From assembly GCA_033032175.1 (NCBI GenBank), contig CM065312.1:1054001-1118000 (forward strand): a stretch of DNA of 64,000 nucleotides, read 5' to 3'. How positions within the stretch are numbered: the first letter of the stretch is position 1; the number at the start of each line of letters is the position of its first letter. The notes below the pieces were generated by a model. The model had not been told where the DNA came from, made no database searches, and saw only the letters and a list, made by a program, of their open reading frames with translations. Origin of the DNA: Saturnia japonica. Lineage: Eukaryota > Arthropoda > Insecta > Lepidoptera > Saturniidae. Below are positions 18,770-31,139 of the stretch, piece after piece. A program made the translations under genes and the position numbers.

Positions 18770-19979
18770 TTAGGTCCTTACATATGAAATTAGCGTTTTG
18801 TCGTACTGACCACTTTGATCCGAAATATCTCCTCTTTGGTGAAGAATTCCAAATTTAAATTTATAAATTCATTTAGCTGGTACATTTGAGTTTTGAAAAC
18901 AGTCATTCATTTGTTTTTTCCTCATTATTTTTTTTCTTTGGCGTCGCTTGTTACCGCACAATGGAAAACATGAAATATCGGTATATTTACGAGTACGAGT
19001 TCTACCGAGGCACCAGTGCTGCAGAAACAGTTCGAAGGATTAATTATGTGTACGGCGCTGGTGTCGCAAAAGAAAGCACGGTACGTTTTTGGTTTCAACG
19101 TTTTCGTTCTGGAAATTTCGACCTTCAGAACCAACTCCGTGGACGGCCGGAGACCAAAGTTGAAAATGAAGAATTAAAAGGTTATTGTGGAAGCGGATCC
19201 ATCACAAAGCATTTCAGAGATAGCTGCAGGCTTCGGGGTAAGTGATAAAACATTATTAATCCACTTGAAGCTAATCGAGAAAATAAAAAAACTTAAACGA
19301 TGGGTACCTCGTAAATTGAGTGAATCAAACTTGCAAACACACGTCTACTGCTGTGTTACTTTGCTCAACCGACACAATAATAATGAAGGGATTTTAAATC
19401 GAATCATTACTTGTGATGAAAAGTGGATACTGTAAGATAATCGGAAGCGCTCGTCGCAATGACTGAACCCTGGAGACCCAGTAAAATCCTGCCCTAAACG
19501 AAAATTGACTCACAAAAAGTTACTTGTGAGTGTTTGGTGCGGCGCTAATGAAGGAAGAACTAGGTGCTAAACAACCGAGATTCGTCAATCGCTCTAGGCC
19601 ACTGCTGCTTCACGACAACGTAAGACCACACACTGTACAACAAAGAACCACTAAGTTAGATGAGCTAAAATTGGAATGTCTGCGACATCCACCGTACTCC
19701 CCGGCCCTTGCTCCAACAGATTACCATTTTTTTCGGAATTTGGACAACTTCTTACAAGGAAAAAAATTCAACTCCGATGCGGCAGTCAAACCGCCTTCAA
19801 AGAGTTTATTGATTCTCGCCCCCATGGTTTTTTTAGTAAAGGGATCAATGAACTACCTATGAGATAGCAAAAGTGCATAGATTACATCGGTGCATACTTT
19901 GATTAATTAAATATATTTAAAAAAAAAAGACTTTATATTCCTCCCATACAAAACGCCAATTTCATATGTAAGGACCTAA
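18770..19979 (+). mobile_element. mariner (cecropia type), copy 2, both ends present
   Basis: A 1210-bp element with matching ends, TTAGGTCCTTACATATGAA on the left and its inverse on the right, flanked by TA on both sides. This is the typical mariner size and target duplication. The transposase gene inside is broken. Confidence 0.9.
18961..19862 (+). pseudogene. mariner transposase, broken
   Basis: From ATG 18961 the frame matches the copy at 1741 for about 70 codons, up to ENEELK, where one extra A shifts the frame. It resumes as EADPSQSISEIAAGFGVSDK, with HLKLIEK and the first catalytic Asp in TCDEKWIL, then meets a TAA where copy 1 reads TAT, and a TGA shortly after. About 80 bases are deleted near 19538. 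The last part holds the second catalytic Asp (LLHDNVRPH) and the third (YSPALAPTDYHFF), i.e. the D,D34D architecture of mariner. At least four disabling changes; dead. Confidence 0.88.
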
Positions 19980-19981
19980 TA

Positions 19982-20584
19982 TTATCATTTTCGACAATTT
20001 TCATCAAACAAAAGCTTGGAAATTTTCAACGTAGGACTTCTTTTCATGCGCCAATTGCCTCGAACAATGAATTCTCTAGAAACTTCTACAGCGGCGGGTT
20101 GCATTTATCGCGCTGAAATTGGAACCTGCTTTTTGGTAGACGTCGCTATAGAATATTAATTAAAGGATCCAGTAAACTCGACACCCCCGGACTGAATAAT
20201 TATGATCGTGAAGACGTACTTGTGAAATTAACATAGTAATAAATGAACGCAATAGAATAGACTACCAAAACAAAAATCATGTATGTGCAATGTGTAAGTA
20301 GCGAGCGTCTCGTGCCTTTTCTTTTTATTACATATAGTTTAGAAACGTAGCAAATATAATAAACTTGATAATATACGAGCATGTTGTTAGTTACCAAAAT
20401 ATTTAAAACTTTCTAATTTAGTGCCACTAGATACGAGTATCTCTCTTGATGTACACACATTAATGAGACAGAAAGACTGTTTGCTCAATCTAGTACGTAG
20501 TACATTAATATTGTTGGGCATTAAGAACTTTGCATTTTCAAGATAATATTTGACACAAAACAAAACCAAATTTAATGATTTTAA
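19982..20584. other. AT-rich stretch, nothing recognised
   Basis: No recognisable gene or repeat. Confidence 0.45.
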
Positions 20585-20782
20585 AGAATTCCCTGGTGTA
20601 TCTTCATAGTTAAAGGTTCAATGCCAATGAAGTTAAAATGGAACCACCCTTGAGTTATTCCCTTTACAATGAAACAAGAATCATCATAATCGGTTCATAA
20701 ACAATAGCTGAACATTCATAAAATAATATAAATTCGAATTGAGTCACCTACGTCTTTTTTGAAGTCGGTTTAAAAATATGAT
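20585..20782 (+). repeat. Dispersed repeat F, copy 1
   Basis: About 190 bp related to 60640-60846 (same strand) and 48355-48560 (opposite strand). Shared landmarks: GGAACCACCCTTGAG, ATCGGTTCATAAACAA, a GCTGAACAT block, an ATTCGAATTGAG block and TTTTTTGAAGTCGGTT at the end. No coding capacity; an old interspersed element of unknown class. Confidence 0.7.
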
Positions 20783-21855
20783 TGCAGTTTATATTTATTG
20801 CCTTCTCTATGTACTACTACTGGATCTGTCTGATTTACGTCCATTTACTACTCACCAGAGTTAAAACGCACCTCAAGAATCACCAGCTAGTCTTTACTAC
20901 GAGACAAACGTTTTTCAGTGAACAAGAAAATGTATAATATCAACACGAAAAGGCAGACACATGAATGTGGTACATAGCTCAAATCCATGCCGCAGACTTG
21001 CGGGAATTGACAATATTCTAGACAGATAGATTATTTAGGCAATGCGCATTACGAAAACACAGCATTCCAACAAACCGACTTTGACAACGAAGCTGTTTCG
21101 TATATTCGGAAACTTTAACACAATAGGTACGCGCCTCGCGGAAACACCTCGGAACAGTACTTCGGGAAATTTATGTATTTTAGAAGAAATTATATTATTT
21201 TAGAACGTTATTAATTAATCAACTTTGATTTAGTAGATACACAAAGATATTAGAGAAGAAGAAAAGTACTCGGAAAATGACGCGGCGCATGAAGAAATGT
21301 ATAAATGTGAAGGAAGCGAATATAATTTACAAGGGTAGAGACACGTAAATAATCCTTTATTTTTCTGCCTACTCCAGTACGAATATAGCGTGATGTTAAT
21401 TTAGATAGAAGAGAGAAAGAGTTCTGCGAAATTTGAACAGAGTTATTATCCATTATTTTTGCGTACAACAATGTTAGAGTCGGGTAGAGATAACGACACT
21501 TGGGATTATGCCAACTGCTTCGCCTGCGCCTGCATGTAACGATAAGAAATTGTCTACTTCATAATTTTAAACATATTTCAAATTTTCTTTCACAAATTAC
21601 CTTTTTATTGAGCAAAAGCAAAAGAATCAGTATTACACTGGCTTTAAAATTACCTAATTTTTTTATTATAGTAATACCAAATCTAACCATTTAAGTAAAG
21701 AATTTTAAAAAAAATTATTGTTGAAAAATCAAAGGAAGGCCTCTTCAGGCGGATAATAAGTTGAAAGAAAATGAATTGATATTTTAGTGTCGAAGTGTTA
21801 TTTATTTTAAAGAGAGTCGATTCGTTATGTGATATTTCTGGAAGTGACCTCTATC
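20783..21855. other. AT-rich stretch, nothing recognised
   Basis: No gene, RNA gene or paired repeat seen. Confidence 0.45.
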
Positions 21856-22320
21856 CCAGTGCACAATATAAAAATGAAATACTCTTCGTTCGTAAGCGCA
21901 TCATTTAAAAACGGCTGGACCGATTTCGTTATTTTCTGTTTTAAAATGTTCGTGAATACCCCGAATTAGGTCTTTATGGAAAGAAAGATGGCACAAGTTT
22001 CAAATTCAGGAATACTGAACGTCTTTTTTTCTATCGGATTTCTGTATGAGCTCAAGAAACATATTACATAACTGACGATACAAAGCATGGATCGGTATGC
22101 ATTTTCTTTATACCGGATACATGGCACTGTGTGATTGAGTTATTGACCATTCAGACAGGAAGAACAACGTCTGCCAGTCAGCTAGTTATCTAGCTAGTAG
22201 TAATAAAACATAGCCTATGTCACTCCAGGAGAATGTAGATATCTCCCAAAGTAAAATATTTTTTTAATTGAATTATTAGTTCCTCCTATAAATATAAAAA
22301 TGTAATCTCTGAATAATAAT
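21856..22320. repeat. Decayed interspersed repeat(s)
   Basis: Contains AAAAACGGCTGGACCGATTT and, further on, TCAGCTAGTTATCTAGCTAG with ATAGCCTATGTCACTCCAG. From general knowledge, these phrases are typical of the short non-autonomous elements common in Lepidoptera. Boundaries are approximate. Confidence 0.4.
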
Positions 22321-24931
22321 AGTATATTTACTAATACAAAATACAAAAAAAAAAAAACAATAATAATAATCTTGATAAGGCTGACCAAGTTTCCCAGCTC
22401 TTAGCGATGACAATTTTTTTTCCGAACCGGTAATAGTTTTTGAAGTTCATAGGTACGTTGATATATACACGAGTTTAAAATGGGCAGTTTCAAAATGTAT
22501 GATTATGTGGGCGATAAAATGAACAAGTTGATAATTCTGTGTTAAGTTTATTGAAACAGAAAAAAATTGTTTAAAAGAATGATATACAAGTCCAACTGTG
22601 GCAGGAAGTGAACACGAGTGGAATAACAAAGTTACGTTTACGTTCACGAGTATCGCTTGTTAACAAGTGTGAAGTGAGAGCGAGGGTGGGCCAGTTGCAC
22701 AATATTTCCACATAATTACCCTCGTGCCGCGACCGAGGCGGGTGACGCGACGGTTCATTAAGCCTTGTGCCGCCCGCCGCACTCCTACCCTATATTTATT
22801 CAATACTGTTTGTTCCTAAAAAAATTGGAGATTGGTCATAATTTCGAATCTATGTCAACTGGCGAGCGACCTAGTGAATAGTACTTATTTACAGCTATGG
22901 TAGGTTTAGATATATTTCAGTAAAAGTACAACACTAAACGTGTGGCAACTGCTGGTAGGCAAATTGAAATGCCTTGGCGGGCAACTTTACGGTCCACGGA
23001 CCTGGGTTTTTGCAGTCTTGATCTAAAGTACTTGAAACCCGTATTGAAACCTGAGCTTTCGGTGCGTGAAATATGTAGTGCTTGTGCATTATCTAAAGCT
23101 CGTCTGGTAAATAGCTCTTAAGGTTTAAATGCTACACTAACTATATTTCGGTAGCTGCATTAGGAGAGTCAGTCCCATTTTTACGTTTAGCGTGTTATAA
23201 TCCTCGGCCATCTTATAACTTAACAACAAAATGGGTTACAATAAAACGCTTCTCTATAAAGATTGTACGCCGATAAATGCTACGCTGTTCTATTAGTGTT
23301 CCCAAACGTCCAGCGGATCTAAGGTTCGTAGCAATGTTTTCTTTTAGGTTTAGTCAGCTTCTAATTGTCATCAGATATGTGATAAGTAAATGTACACCAC
23401 CAAAATTTAGTTCCATGACGTGGAACTAACCTGCAGATAAGCAGATCCTGGATGAATTTCTTACCTATCCAAGATTATTTATTTACACACTATGCGTTAA
23501 ATACGCAATGGCGGACTTAATTATATAAGTAAAAAGTTATAATAAAAAAAAATCTTTTTAAATCAAGCTTTTATTGAATGTGCTGTTTATTATTTATATA
23601 GGTGATTCTGTTATGGACTTCAACCCATGTTTGGGCGCGGCCCTATGTGTGCGTGAGCTTGTGAACATGCAGTTTTTATTTGTATGAAATTGTATGCCAG
23701 TGACGCGGCAGCCGTTTTCCGATCAGCACGTGTTTTTATCGCTTTGTTCTACGGGTACAGTCGGTAATAAAAATGTCAGGTTAGACACGGAGAAAATGTT
23801 TCACCTAACCAGTAGTTGTGCTTGATAATGCGTCGTACCACACCGATCAAAATATTAAAGCGCTAAATTATAATTTGAAAAAGATAGATTATATACAGCA
23901 ATTGGTAAAAGAAATAATACTTACTCTGCAATATGTTATAAAAATTCTTCCTCTACCACCAAAACCTTTAGAAAATATTTGAAAATTTTAACAATATATA
24001 TTGTTATACATGACATTGAACAGAACGCGACAGATATATTAATAGGAAGTTGCTTATTTGGTATTTCTAGTGGTAGAGATACGGAATAATATGTTTAATA
24101 AACATACATTTACCTAGGTTGAGCTGTTAAATTATTTTATATTTGAACAAAAAAGATGTAAATTTTTTTGGCATAATATATGTAGGATTAAGTTTCTGAA
24201 CTATTATAAGATTGTATTTCAAACGGAACATATTGATTCGACGAGTGTTCAGGTCATTCAATCTATCAGAGTTCACTCTGGAAGACGATACGATTCATTT
24301 TAAGACGAATGGCGTTGTAATGTTACCAATGAGGTGTTTCCGTGTAAAATAAAAGGATTATAAAGTATAACATAATTGAGCCTATAATTGACGAGCCCAC
24401 CTACATATATGTAAAATAGCTAATAGAATTTTCTTGTGTACTTGACTGACACGCACACGTAGTCACTGTACCTATATACGCTTTACGCACACAGAGCAGC
24501 GCGCACAAATGAGTTCAACTGTATATACATCAAATAATTTTATAAGCTTGTAAGGCGGAATGAATTTACCTAGTAAATTCACGTTTCTCTTTTTTTATTT
24601 GCATAGTTTTTTTTTGTGATTTTTAAATTTAATATACTTTAGAGGGTTTTTTTTAAAGGAACTGTCATAACATTAGCTGTGGTTTACGATGTCACTCGGC
24701 CGCGGCACGACTATCATAAATGTTGAACAACACACAAAAAGGTACACGTGTAATGAGTACGTATCACGTACGGCCGTAAAAAAACCTCGAGTTTGTCAGA
24801 CGTCGTCGTGGAGGCTTAGCCCATCGACTGCGACGTCTCCCCTGTGACTTGTGGTGATGGATAAGGATTGTTTAAAAACGACATGTACCTGTCGTCGAGT
24901 GTTCAGAGTGTTGAATAAATACAATATTATA
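22321..24931. other. Non-coding stretch with one GC-rich patch
   Basis: 22680-22790 is CpG-rich (about 60% GC by eye) between AT-rich flanks and has no long open frame; it could be a regulatory element. 23602-23690 is open for 28 codons after an AG but has no other support. Otherwise nothing recognised. Confidence 0.4.
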
Positions 24932-25600
24932 AGTAAATGTATCATCATCATCATCATCATTTCAGCCGCAGGACGTCCACTGCTGAACATAAGCCTCCCC
25001 CATAGATCTCCAGAGCGACCGATCTTGTGCGGCCTGCACCCAACGGCTCCCAGCGACCTTTATTATGTCGTCTTTCCATCTAGTGGGGGGCCGTCCTACG
25101 CTGCGCTTTCCGGTGCGTGGTCTCCATTCGAGAACCTTTCTGCCCCAACGGCCGTCAGTTCTCCGAACTATGTGCCCCGCCCACTGCCACTTCAACTTGC
25201 TAATCCTTTTGGCTATGTCGGTTACCTTAGTTTGTCTACGGATCTCCTCATTTCTGATTCGATCTCGTAGAGAAACATCAAGCATAGCCCTCTCCATAGC
25301 TCGCTGAGCGACCTTGAGCTTTCTTATGAGGCCCACAGTGAGCGACCACGTCTCTGTGCCGTATGTCATCACTGGCAACACACACTGGTCAAAGACTTTC
25401 GTCTTGAGGCACTGAGGTATTTTAGACGAGAAGACGTCTCGCAGTTTCCCGAACGCTGCCCAGCCGAGTTGGATTCGTCGACTGACCTCTTTTTCAAAGT
25501 TGGACCTACCTAACTGGACTGTTTGTCCCAGGTAGACATATTCTTCAACAACTTCTAGACAAGAGTTCCCAACTGATACTGGGGTGGGCAGTAAATGTAT
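24932..25600 (-). mobile_element. RTE non-LTR retrotransposon, 5'-truncated insertion
   Basis: A minus-strand insertion flanked by an 11-base direct repeat, AGTAAATGTAT, at 24932-24942 and 25590-25600, as expected for target-primed reverse transcription. Its 3' end is an ATG-repeat tail (TCATCA... on the plus strand, 24943-24962), the hallmark of RTE elements. The 5' part is missing, as usual for non-LTR insertions. Confidence 0.88.
24962..25590 (-). pseudogene. RTE reverse transcriptase, C-terminal region, frame intact
   Basis: One uninterrupted frame runs from the truncation point to the stop near 24962. It includes QCVLPVMTYGTETWSL, QRAMERAMLDVSLRDRIRNE, KLKWQWAGHIVRR, a GRWGRKVLEW block, GRPPTRWKDDI, AAQDRSLWR and ends YVQQWTSCG. 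This is the well-conserved C-terminal region of RTE-clade polyproteins. Catalytic YADD and the endonuclease would lie upstream and are missing, so it is non-functional by truncation, not decay. Confidence 0.9.
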
Positions 25601-26187
25601 ATATTATTTATATATTTTTTTTGTATTCTCGTTGAAATTTTATCAACGTTCTGTCTAATTTATAGTAAACATCCTTGCCGATTGTGATTATCGGGATTTC
25701 CTTCTTTTTTTTAAAACTAATATTATAAAAAGGCAAATTTTGTGAGTATGTTCGTAGGTAATCTCTTGGAAATACTAATTTGATTCTCAAAATTTATTCA
25801 CTCATAGTACGTACCTAACGTTCAGGCTAATGGTTATAGGTTATATTTAAAGTTTTAATTTAAAAAATTTATAGCAATATGATTATATTATTAATAAAGA
25901 TGTGTATGTAATCTTTGCTTTTTATAGTCTATAACCAATATTCAATAAGTCCTTTCTGGTGTGTTAGGCAGTCGTTTTTATATGTACTCTATGTTGCCAT
26001 ATTGTTTGTTGTAAAAGAAAAAAGTAATAAAGAAAATATTTTTCTAGAGATTTGTATACATATTTATATTTAATGGTAACATTTATTTTTATTAATCTTC
26101 AAAATCACAGACGGTCAATAAGTGGTCTCTTATATCTGAAACCTCTCTACAGCTAAAGGAGTACTTTTATTTTTTAAATATTCATAC
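25601..26187. other. AT-rich stretch, nothing recognised
   Basis: No gene or repeat recognised. Confidence 0.45.
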
Positions 26188-26426
26188 TAGCAACCGCCCG
26201 CTACTTAAAAAAAAAAACAATAAAGGTTTGCCGTTGTGCGAAAACTACTGGATAGATTTTGATTTTTTTTTGGTTTTACTCTATCAATACTTAGTCTTCA
26301 CCTAAAAAAATTATATGAAGATATCTTCATTCATTAAAAAGTTATTGAAATTTTAATAAACTAACATTTTTATAAGCATTATGCATTGTTCTGTCGTCCA
26401 CACAAGCGGAGCAGATGGCAAAGCTA
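26188..26426. repeat. Short CTAGT-ending element
   Basis: Begins ACTAGCAACCGCCCGCT and ends GGCAAAGCTAGTTAT, with GCCGTTGTGCGAAAACTACT inside. About 240 bp, no coding capacity. A small non-autonomous element; the inverse-repeated CTAG termini suggest a Helitron-like or other DNA element. Confidence 0.4.
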
Positions 26427-26795
26427 GTTATAAATATAAATTAACTTAATGTTGCTTAACTTCGTAAAACAAGAATTTGAACTAAGACCGGTACGGACAA
26501 TTCAGTATTTACTTAATTTAGGATTCGAATTCAAGTGTACTATTAAACCTTAAGGTTCAAGAACCACATTTAAGGTATTAATAGAAGGCTGAAGTTGTAA
26601 CTAAGTTTAGCTTGATGGTTAATTAGAATTCTGGCTTGGTGCCCTCACTATTGTTAAATGGCTAAGTCTTGGTAAATATAATTTACAATTCTTCTTAATA
26701 CAAAGAATTGTCAATCGAAAAAAGACGCGATGGGATATTTTAAATATCTAGTATGGAGATTATAATTAAAGCGAACATTACACTTTTATATAATA
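26427..26795. other. AT-rich stretch, nothing recognised
   Basis: Unique by eye; no open frame of note. Confidence 0.4.
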
Positions 26796-28010
26796 TTAGG
26801 TATTTACATTGAAATTAGCGTTTTATATGGAAAAAGTGAAACGGAAAAAATATTGTTAAATTATACATTTTATCAATCGAAGCATTTAACCATTATTATC
26901 TATGCACTTTCACCATTTCAAAAGTAGTAAATTAATTCCATTACTGAAAAACTTGTGGGAACGAGAATCAATAAATCTTTGAAGATGGTTTGGACAGCCT
27001 CATCGGAATTGAATTTTTTTCCTTGCAAGAAATTGTCGAAATTCAGAAAAAAGTAGTAATCTGTTGGAGCGAGGTCCAGAGAGTAAGATGGATGTCGGAG
27101 ACATTCCAACGGCAGTTCCTCTGATTTAGCGACCGTCCTTCGAGAAATATGAGGTCTAGTGTTTCTCGTGAAGCAGCAGTGGTCTAGAGAGATCGACCAG
27201 TATATACAGATCTGATGTTATCATCTGGCCAAATCTTAGGAAGCTGTAGTGTATGACACCAGCACTGATCCACCAAACACTCACCAGTACCTTTTTCTGA
27301 GTCAAATTTAGCTTAGGGCAGGACTTGGTCGGTTGTCTTGGGTTCAACCACTGTGATGAGCGTTTCCGATTGTCGTCAAGAATCCATTTTTCGTCACAAG
27401 TAACAATGCAATTCTCTCGTTATTGTGACGGTTCAGTAATGTAACGCAGCACTGAATGCGTGTTTGTTGGTGTGCTTCAGTCAATTCATATGGTATCCAT
27501 TTCTCGAGCTTTATCTCTTTTCCAATTTGTTTCAAGTGAATTAAAATTGTTTTATCACTCACACTGAAGCCCGACGCTGACTCAGACGTGGCTTGCGCTG
27601 TATCCGGTTCCACAGTCACCTTTAATTCTTCATTAACAACTAGATTCTCCGGCCGTCCACAGGGTTTGTTTCGTAGGTCAAATATTGGAACCAAAACGTA
27701 CCGTGCTTTCTTTTACAGTAGCTTCCCCATATACATTAATAAACTTTCAAGCTGTTTCTGCAGCGCTGATGTCATGGAGTAACTCATATTCGTAAATAAC
27801 ACGCTATTTTAACTTTTCCATTTAGTGAAAAGAAGGATATCAAAGAAAAATCAAATGATGCGAAAACAGATTAATCACTAAATTCGAAATGCAAATACAC
27901 AAGCCTAAATTTGAAATAAATTCGAATTTGAAATTCCTAATCAAACGCCAGATATTTGAGATCAAAGTGGCCAGTTCAACAAAACGCCAATTTCATATGT
28001 TAGGAGCTAA
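26796..28010 (-). mobile_element. mariner (cecropia type), copy 3
   Basis: About 1215 bp. Its ends are worn versions of the same terminal repeat (TTAGGTATTTACATTGAA at left, inverse of TTAGCTCCTAACATATGAA at right), flanked by TA. Just inside its left end, GTTTTATATGGAAAAAGTGAA matches copy 4, not copy 2, so copies 3 and 4 share a sublineage. Confidence 0.88.
26918..27821 (-). pseudogene. mariner transposase, broken
   Basis: Minus strand from ATG 27821. Recognisable in pieces: the GRPENLVVNEELKVTVEPD linker with SESASGFSVSDKTILIHLKQ (27694-27344); RQPTKSCPKLNLTQKKVLVS and VWWISAGVIHYSFL (27347-27156); LDLAPTDYYFF with the third catalytic Asp and NFLQGKKFNSDEAV (27109-26918). The first catalytic region reads VTKNGF in place of CDEKWI, so this Asp is lost. 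Multiple frameshifts. Dead. Confidence 0.85.
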
Positions 28011-28012
28011 TA

Positions 28013-28279
28013 ATATATGCATAAATAATGAGCAGCTAATTTGAAAAGCTTTGTAGATGCTGACGAAGTTTTAACATCAAAGACTTAACTACCAAGAATA
28101 GAGGTAGCGAGAGTACTCACGTGTGTTTACCAACTAATTAAACTGGCTTTAGTGGTAACCTAGTTCTAAAAAGGTAACTCCAGCCTATGTACCACTTTTA
28201 AAGGAAATATTTTTTGTTAATAATTTAAGTTTTGCTTTTAACAAGCTATATTTTTCTATTTTGATTTTTATTTGATTTC
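28013..28279. other. AT-rich stretch, nothing recognised
   Basis: No feature recognised. Confidence 0.4.
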
Positions 28280-28440
28280 CAGACATCGTACTTAAATATT
28301 ACTTAAACTAAGTCACTGCTACAATTAAGGCAAATCTAACGACATCTCGTATGCTCAAATCCATCAAACCATGGCTACAGAGCGTGACAAACAAACAGAC
28401 ATTCATACATACGTTCGAAAATAAATAACCCTCATAAATA
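28280..28440 (+). repeat. Dispersed repeat G, copy 1
   Basis: Resembles 43688-43860: CCAGACRTCG near the start, CTAACGACATCTCGTATGCT, AAATCCATCAAACC, a GCGTGACAAACAAACAGACA run and CATACGTTCGAAAA at the end. Runs of ACAGACATACAT-type sequence at the end of repeats are common in Lepidoptera. Class unknown. Confidence 0.6.
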
Positions 28441-31139
28441 ACGAATTCCAAAATAGTTGTAAAGATTTAGTGTTAAAATAAAAATAGGTTTACCAAATAA
28501 AAATGTTTTTTAGCTTTGTACATTTAGTGACTAAAATTTCACTTTTTTTTAAGCTTTCGGTTGACGTTGAAGAAAACCCTGAGGAGCCGGCACGATCAAT
28601 TATACAGGAAAAAAAAACTAATACATGTCATGTTTAATGGACATTTAAAAAAGAAAACTGTTATTTCCCTAGTCCTAGAGGTACCTTAAAGTTTTCCACG
28701 TCGAGGTCAAAATCTATTAACATGTGAAAGCAAGCAGAAGCGGCGCGATGGGCCGTGATCCGAATTAATGAAACCACACAACTCGACGACTAATGGACGC
28801 TATTGATCGTGACGGCTCTCGAAGTGTTAACAAATTGCACAGGTTATTTAAAAACACGCCCCGTTTTTGTTGGAAAGAAGTTGCTTATCGCAAGATGGAA
28901 ACTAAACTGAAGTGTACGATACGACCGACACTAACACGATACAAACATATACATGCATTTATCGGATTTTCAAGACTATAACTATCGAGGAATTGGCCTA
29001 GGTGTGCTACGACCAGATTTATAGGCAATGTTGTATGTACGAGTACATATAACAGTGTATACAAGTCTGATTATTATAAGTATAATATATAGCGAAAGGA
29101 ACTTCGCTCCTAACGAATGTCCCACGACACCTCTTTGAGTTTTTTTATCGCTTTACGTCAAAGCGATGGCTCTGTATTTAATAGTAAGTATAGTACAATC
29201 CAAAAACAAAGACGAACACGAAGAGATCGAAAATTCATCGGCGGTCGTCGCTGTCATGCCGGCTCGCAAACTTTTCGGCGAATGAATATACAATGGCTGA
29301 TCTCGAAACTCGACAAACCAAAACAGAAGAGTTTATCACCATGTGCGTTGTGGACGGAACCCGTTTCAATACTGGAAATATAGATATTATGACGAGAGTA
29401 ACATCTGGTATCTGATGGTGACGATCAAGTCGGACATAATTCCCGTATACTACCACCCAGCTAAAAAAAAAAAAAACATTTTTCTTGTCAATAAAAGTTA
29501 CAGATATTTAAGCTTTACAGTAGTTTTGTTATACAATTACTACGTTATTTATTACCATATTTATCTGTGTCTGATAAACAGATGTGATATACAAGTCGGA
29601 ATTTTCGTGCGTTAAAGTACCTATTATCTGATAATATACGATCGACATTCTATATTATAGAGCGTACTTTGTGCGATTTAACACGCGTCTGAAAAATATC
29701 GGCCAGTAATCGAGAAACAAAGCGGAAGGAATAAAGCAATTGTATGAGACAGGGTTTAACTGTACAATGTTCTGGATGAAGTAATACGCCACCTATTAGT
29801 TAAACGGCTACAACTATGATAAACACCTATAAGCATAGGCCTTAGATATATTTGATACGAGGTTATAAAATACAAATGAACAGATAAACGATTCAGATAT
29901 CATCCACCATAAGTCATTCTTAATTTATTGTTCATGAAACTACGATAAAACCGTCACTAATGGACGCCATTGAATAGCAAGTTGCAGCTCTGTGCCTGAA
30001 TCGAATTGTTTCGCAGTCGAAGCCCGATGAAAGCTTTACTGGGGACTCGCCACTTCAAGGGCTTCTTACCCTACATTTATGATATATTTAATTTTAGATT
30101 TTGTATATTTCAATTGAGTATATATAATGACATCGCACATAAAAGAAGCGTTTCACGTGAAAGTAGTGAAGTAAGGAATGTCAACTATCTTTTTTTGTAT
30201 CTCCTTGTGAAAATCATGCATGTATAGCACAGTCTATTAAAAATAGTTACCTCTTAATGAGACTGGGTTCCATTAAAAACTAAATATTTTACATATGCAA
30301 TGTACATTATACCATAAAATAATCGAATAAGTGATAACACAAACGTCCGCTTCTTACAACTACCTAATTCGTAATGATCAATACTCGCCACTACGAAAAT
30401 GTATTTAACCGCTCTCATAACCGATTAATTATATATATCTACCCTCAGTAATTTGTATGCAAAATTGTAATTACGCAAAGCTACGAAGAAAAAGTAGCGT
30501 ATAAACTTATATTTCTGCTTATTTATCAGACCTTTTTATAAATACAGTGGCACTGACCTAAAATTAAATATTTATAGTCAGACTACACTTTATTATTAGC
30601 GAGGAGAATTGGTTAACTTCGCCACGGACTATAAACCAGCAGTATTGATTTACAAAGAGTGAAGAGATTGAATATAGAAATCTCTACGAGGTGTAAATGT
30701 GAAACAGATTCGCAGCATTGCTAAGTGATCGAGCGCACATGGAGTCAGGTCGGATGATAATCACCATAAACAAAGTGAAAAACATGTTTTTCATAGTGGA
30801 TCATTTCGAGGACATTAAAGAGCGAATGAAATTGAATAAATCAAGAAGAAAGCCGTTTTTAGAGCAACATCGACGAACGGTTAGATTAAAACCATGAAGG
30901 TCGATAATTTGTAATCGATAATGTCTGCTGAGATGTCAGAAAATTAATATTGTCCATGGCTATACTGAATAATAATTGTTTGGTTTTGGTTTTCAAAAGC
31001 AAAATCATTGGGCCGTAGGTTTCGGATGTAAGAAGGAATCAGAAAAACAATCAACACATTTCTTTTTTATTTTGCAAAATAATTAGGTATAGTTCGATAT
31101 CGTTCTTATCTTCTTTAATAATTAAATTGTAATGCTAAA
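28441..31139. other. Long AT-rich stretch, nothing firm
   Basis: Several open frames of 60-90 codons occur, but without motifs, good starts or splice signals I could defend. No paired repeats recognised. Probably intergenic or intronic. Confidence 0.4.

Noticed and set aside
24796..24990. Minus-strand Met-repeat protein
   Set aside because: The run of Met is the reading of the RTE ATG tail.
24851..25270. Plus-strand 139-codon frame
   Set aside because: Shadow of the RTE reverse transcriptase on the minus strand, including the ATG-repeat tail read as Ile.
30006..30227. 73-codon plus-strand gene
   Set aside because: ATG-started but composition and content match chance frames in AT-rich DNA; no motif.
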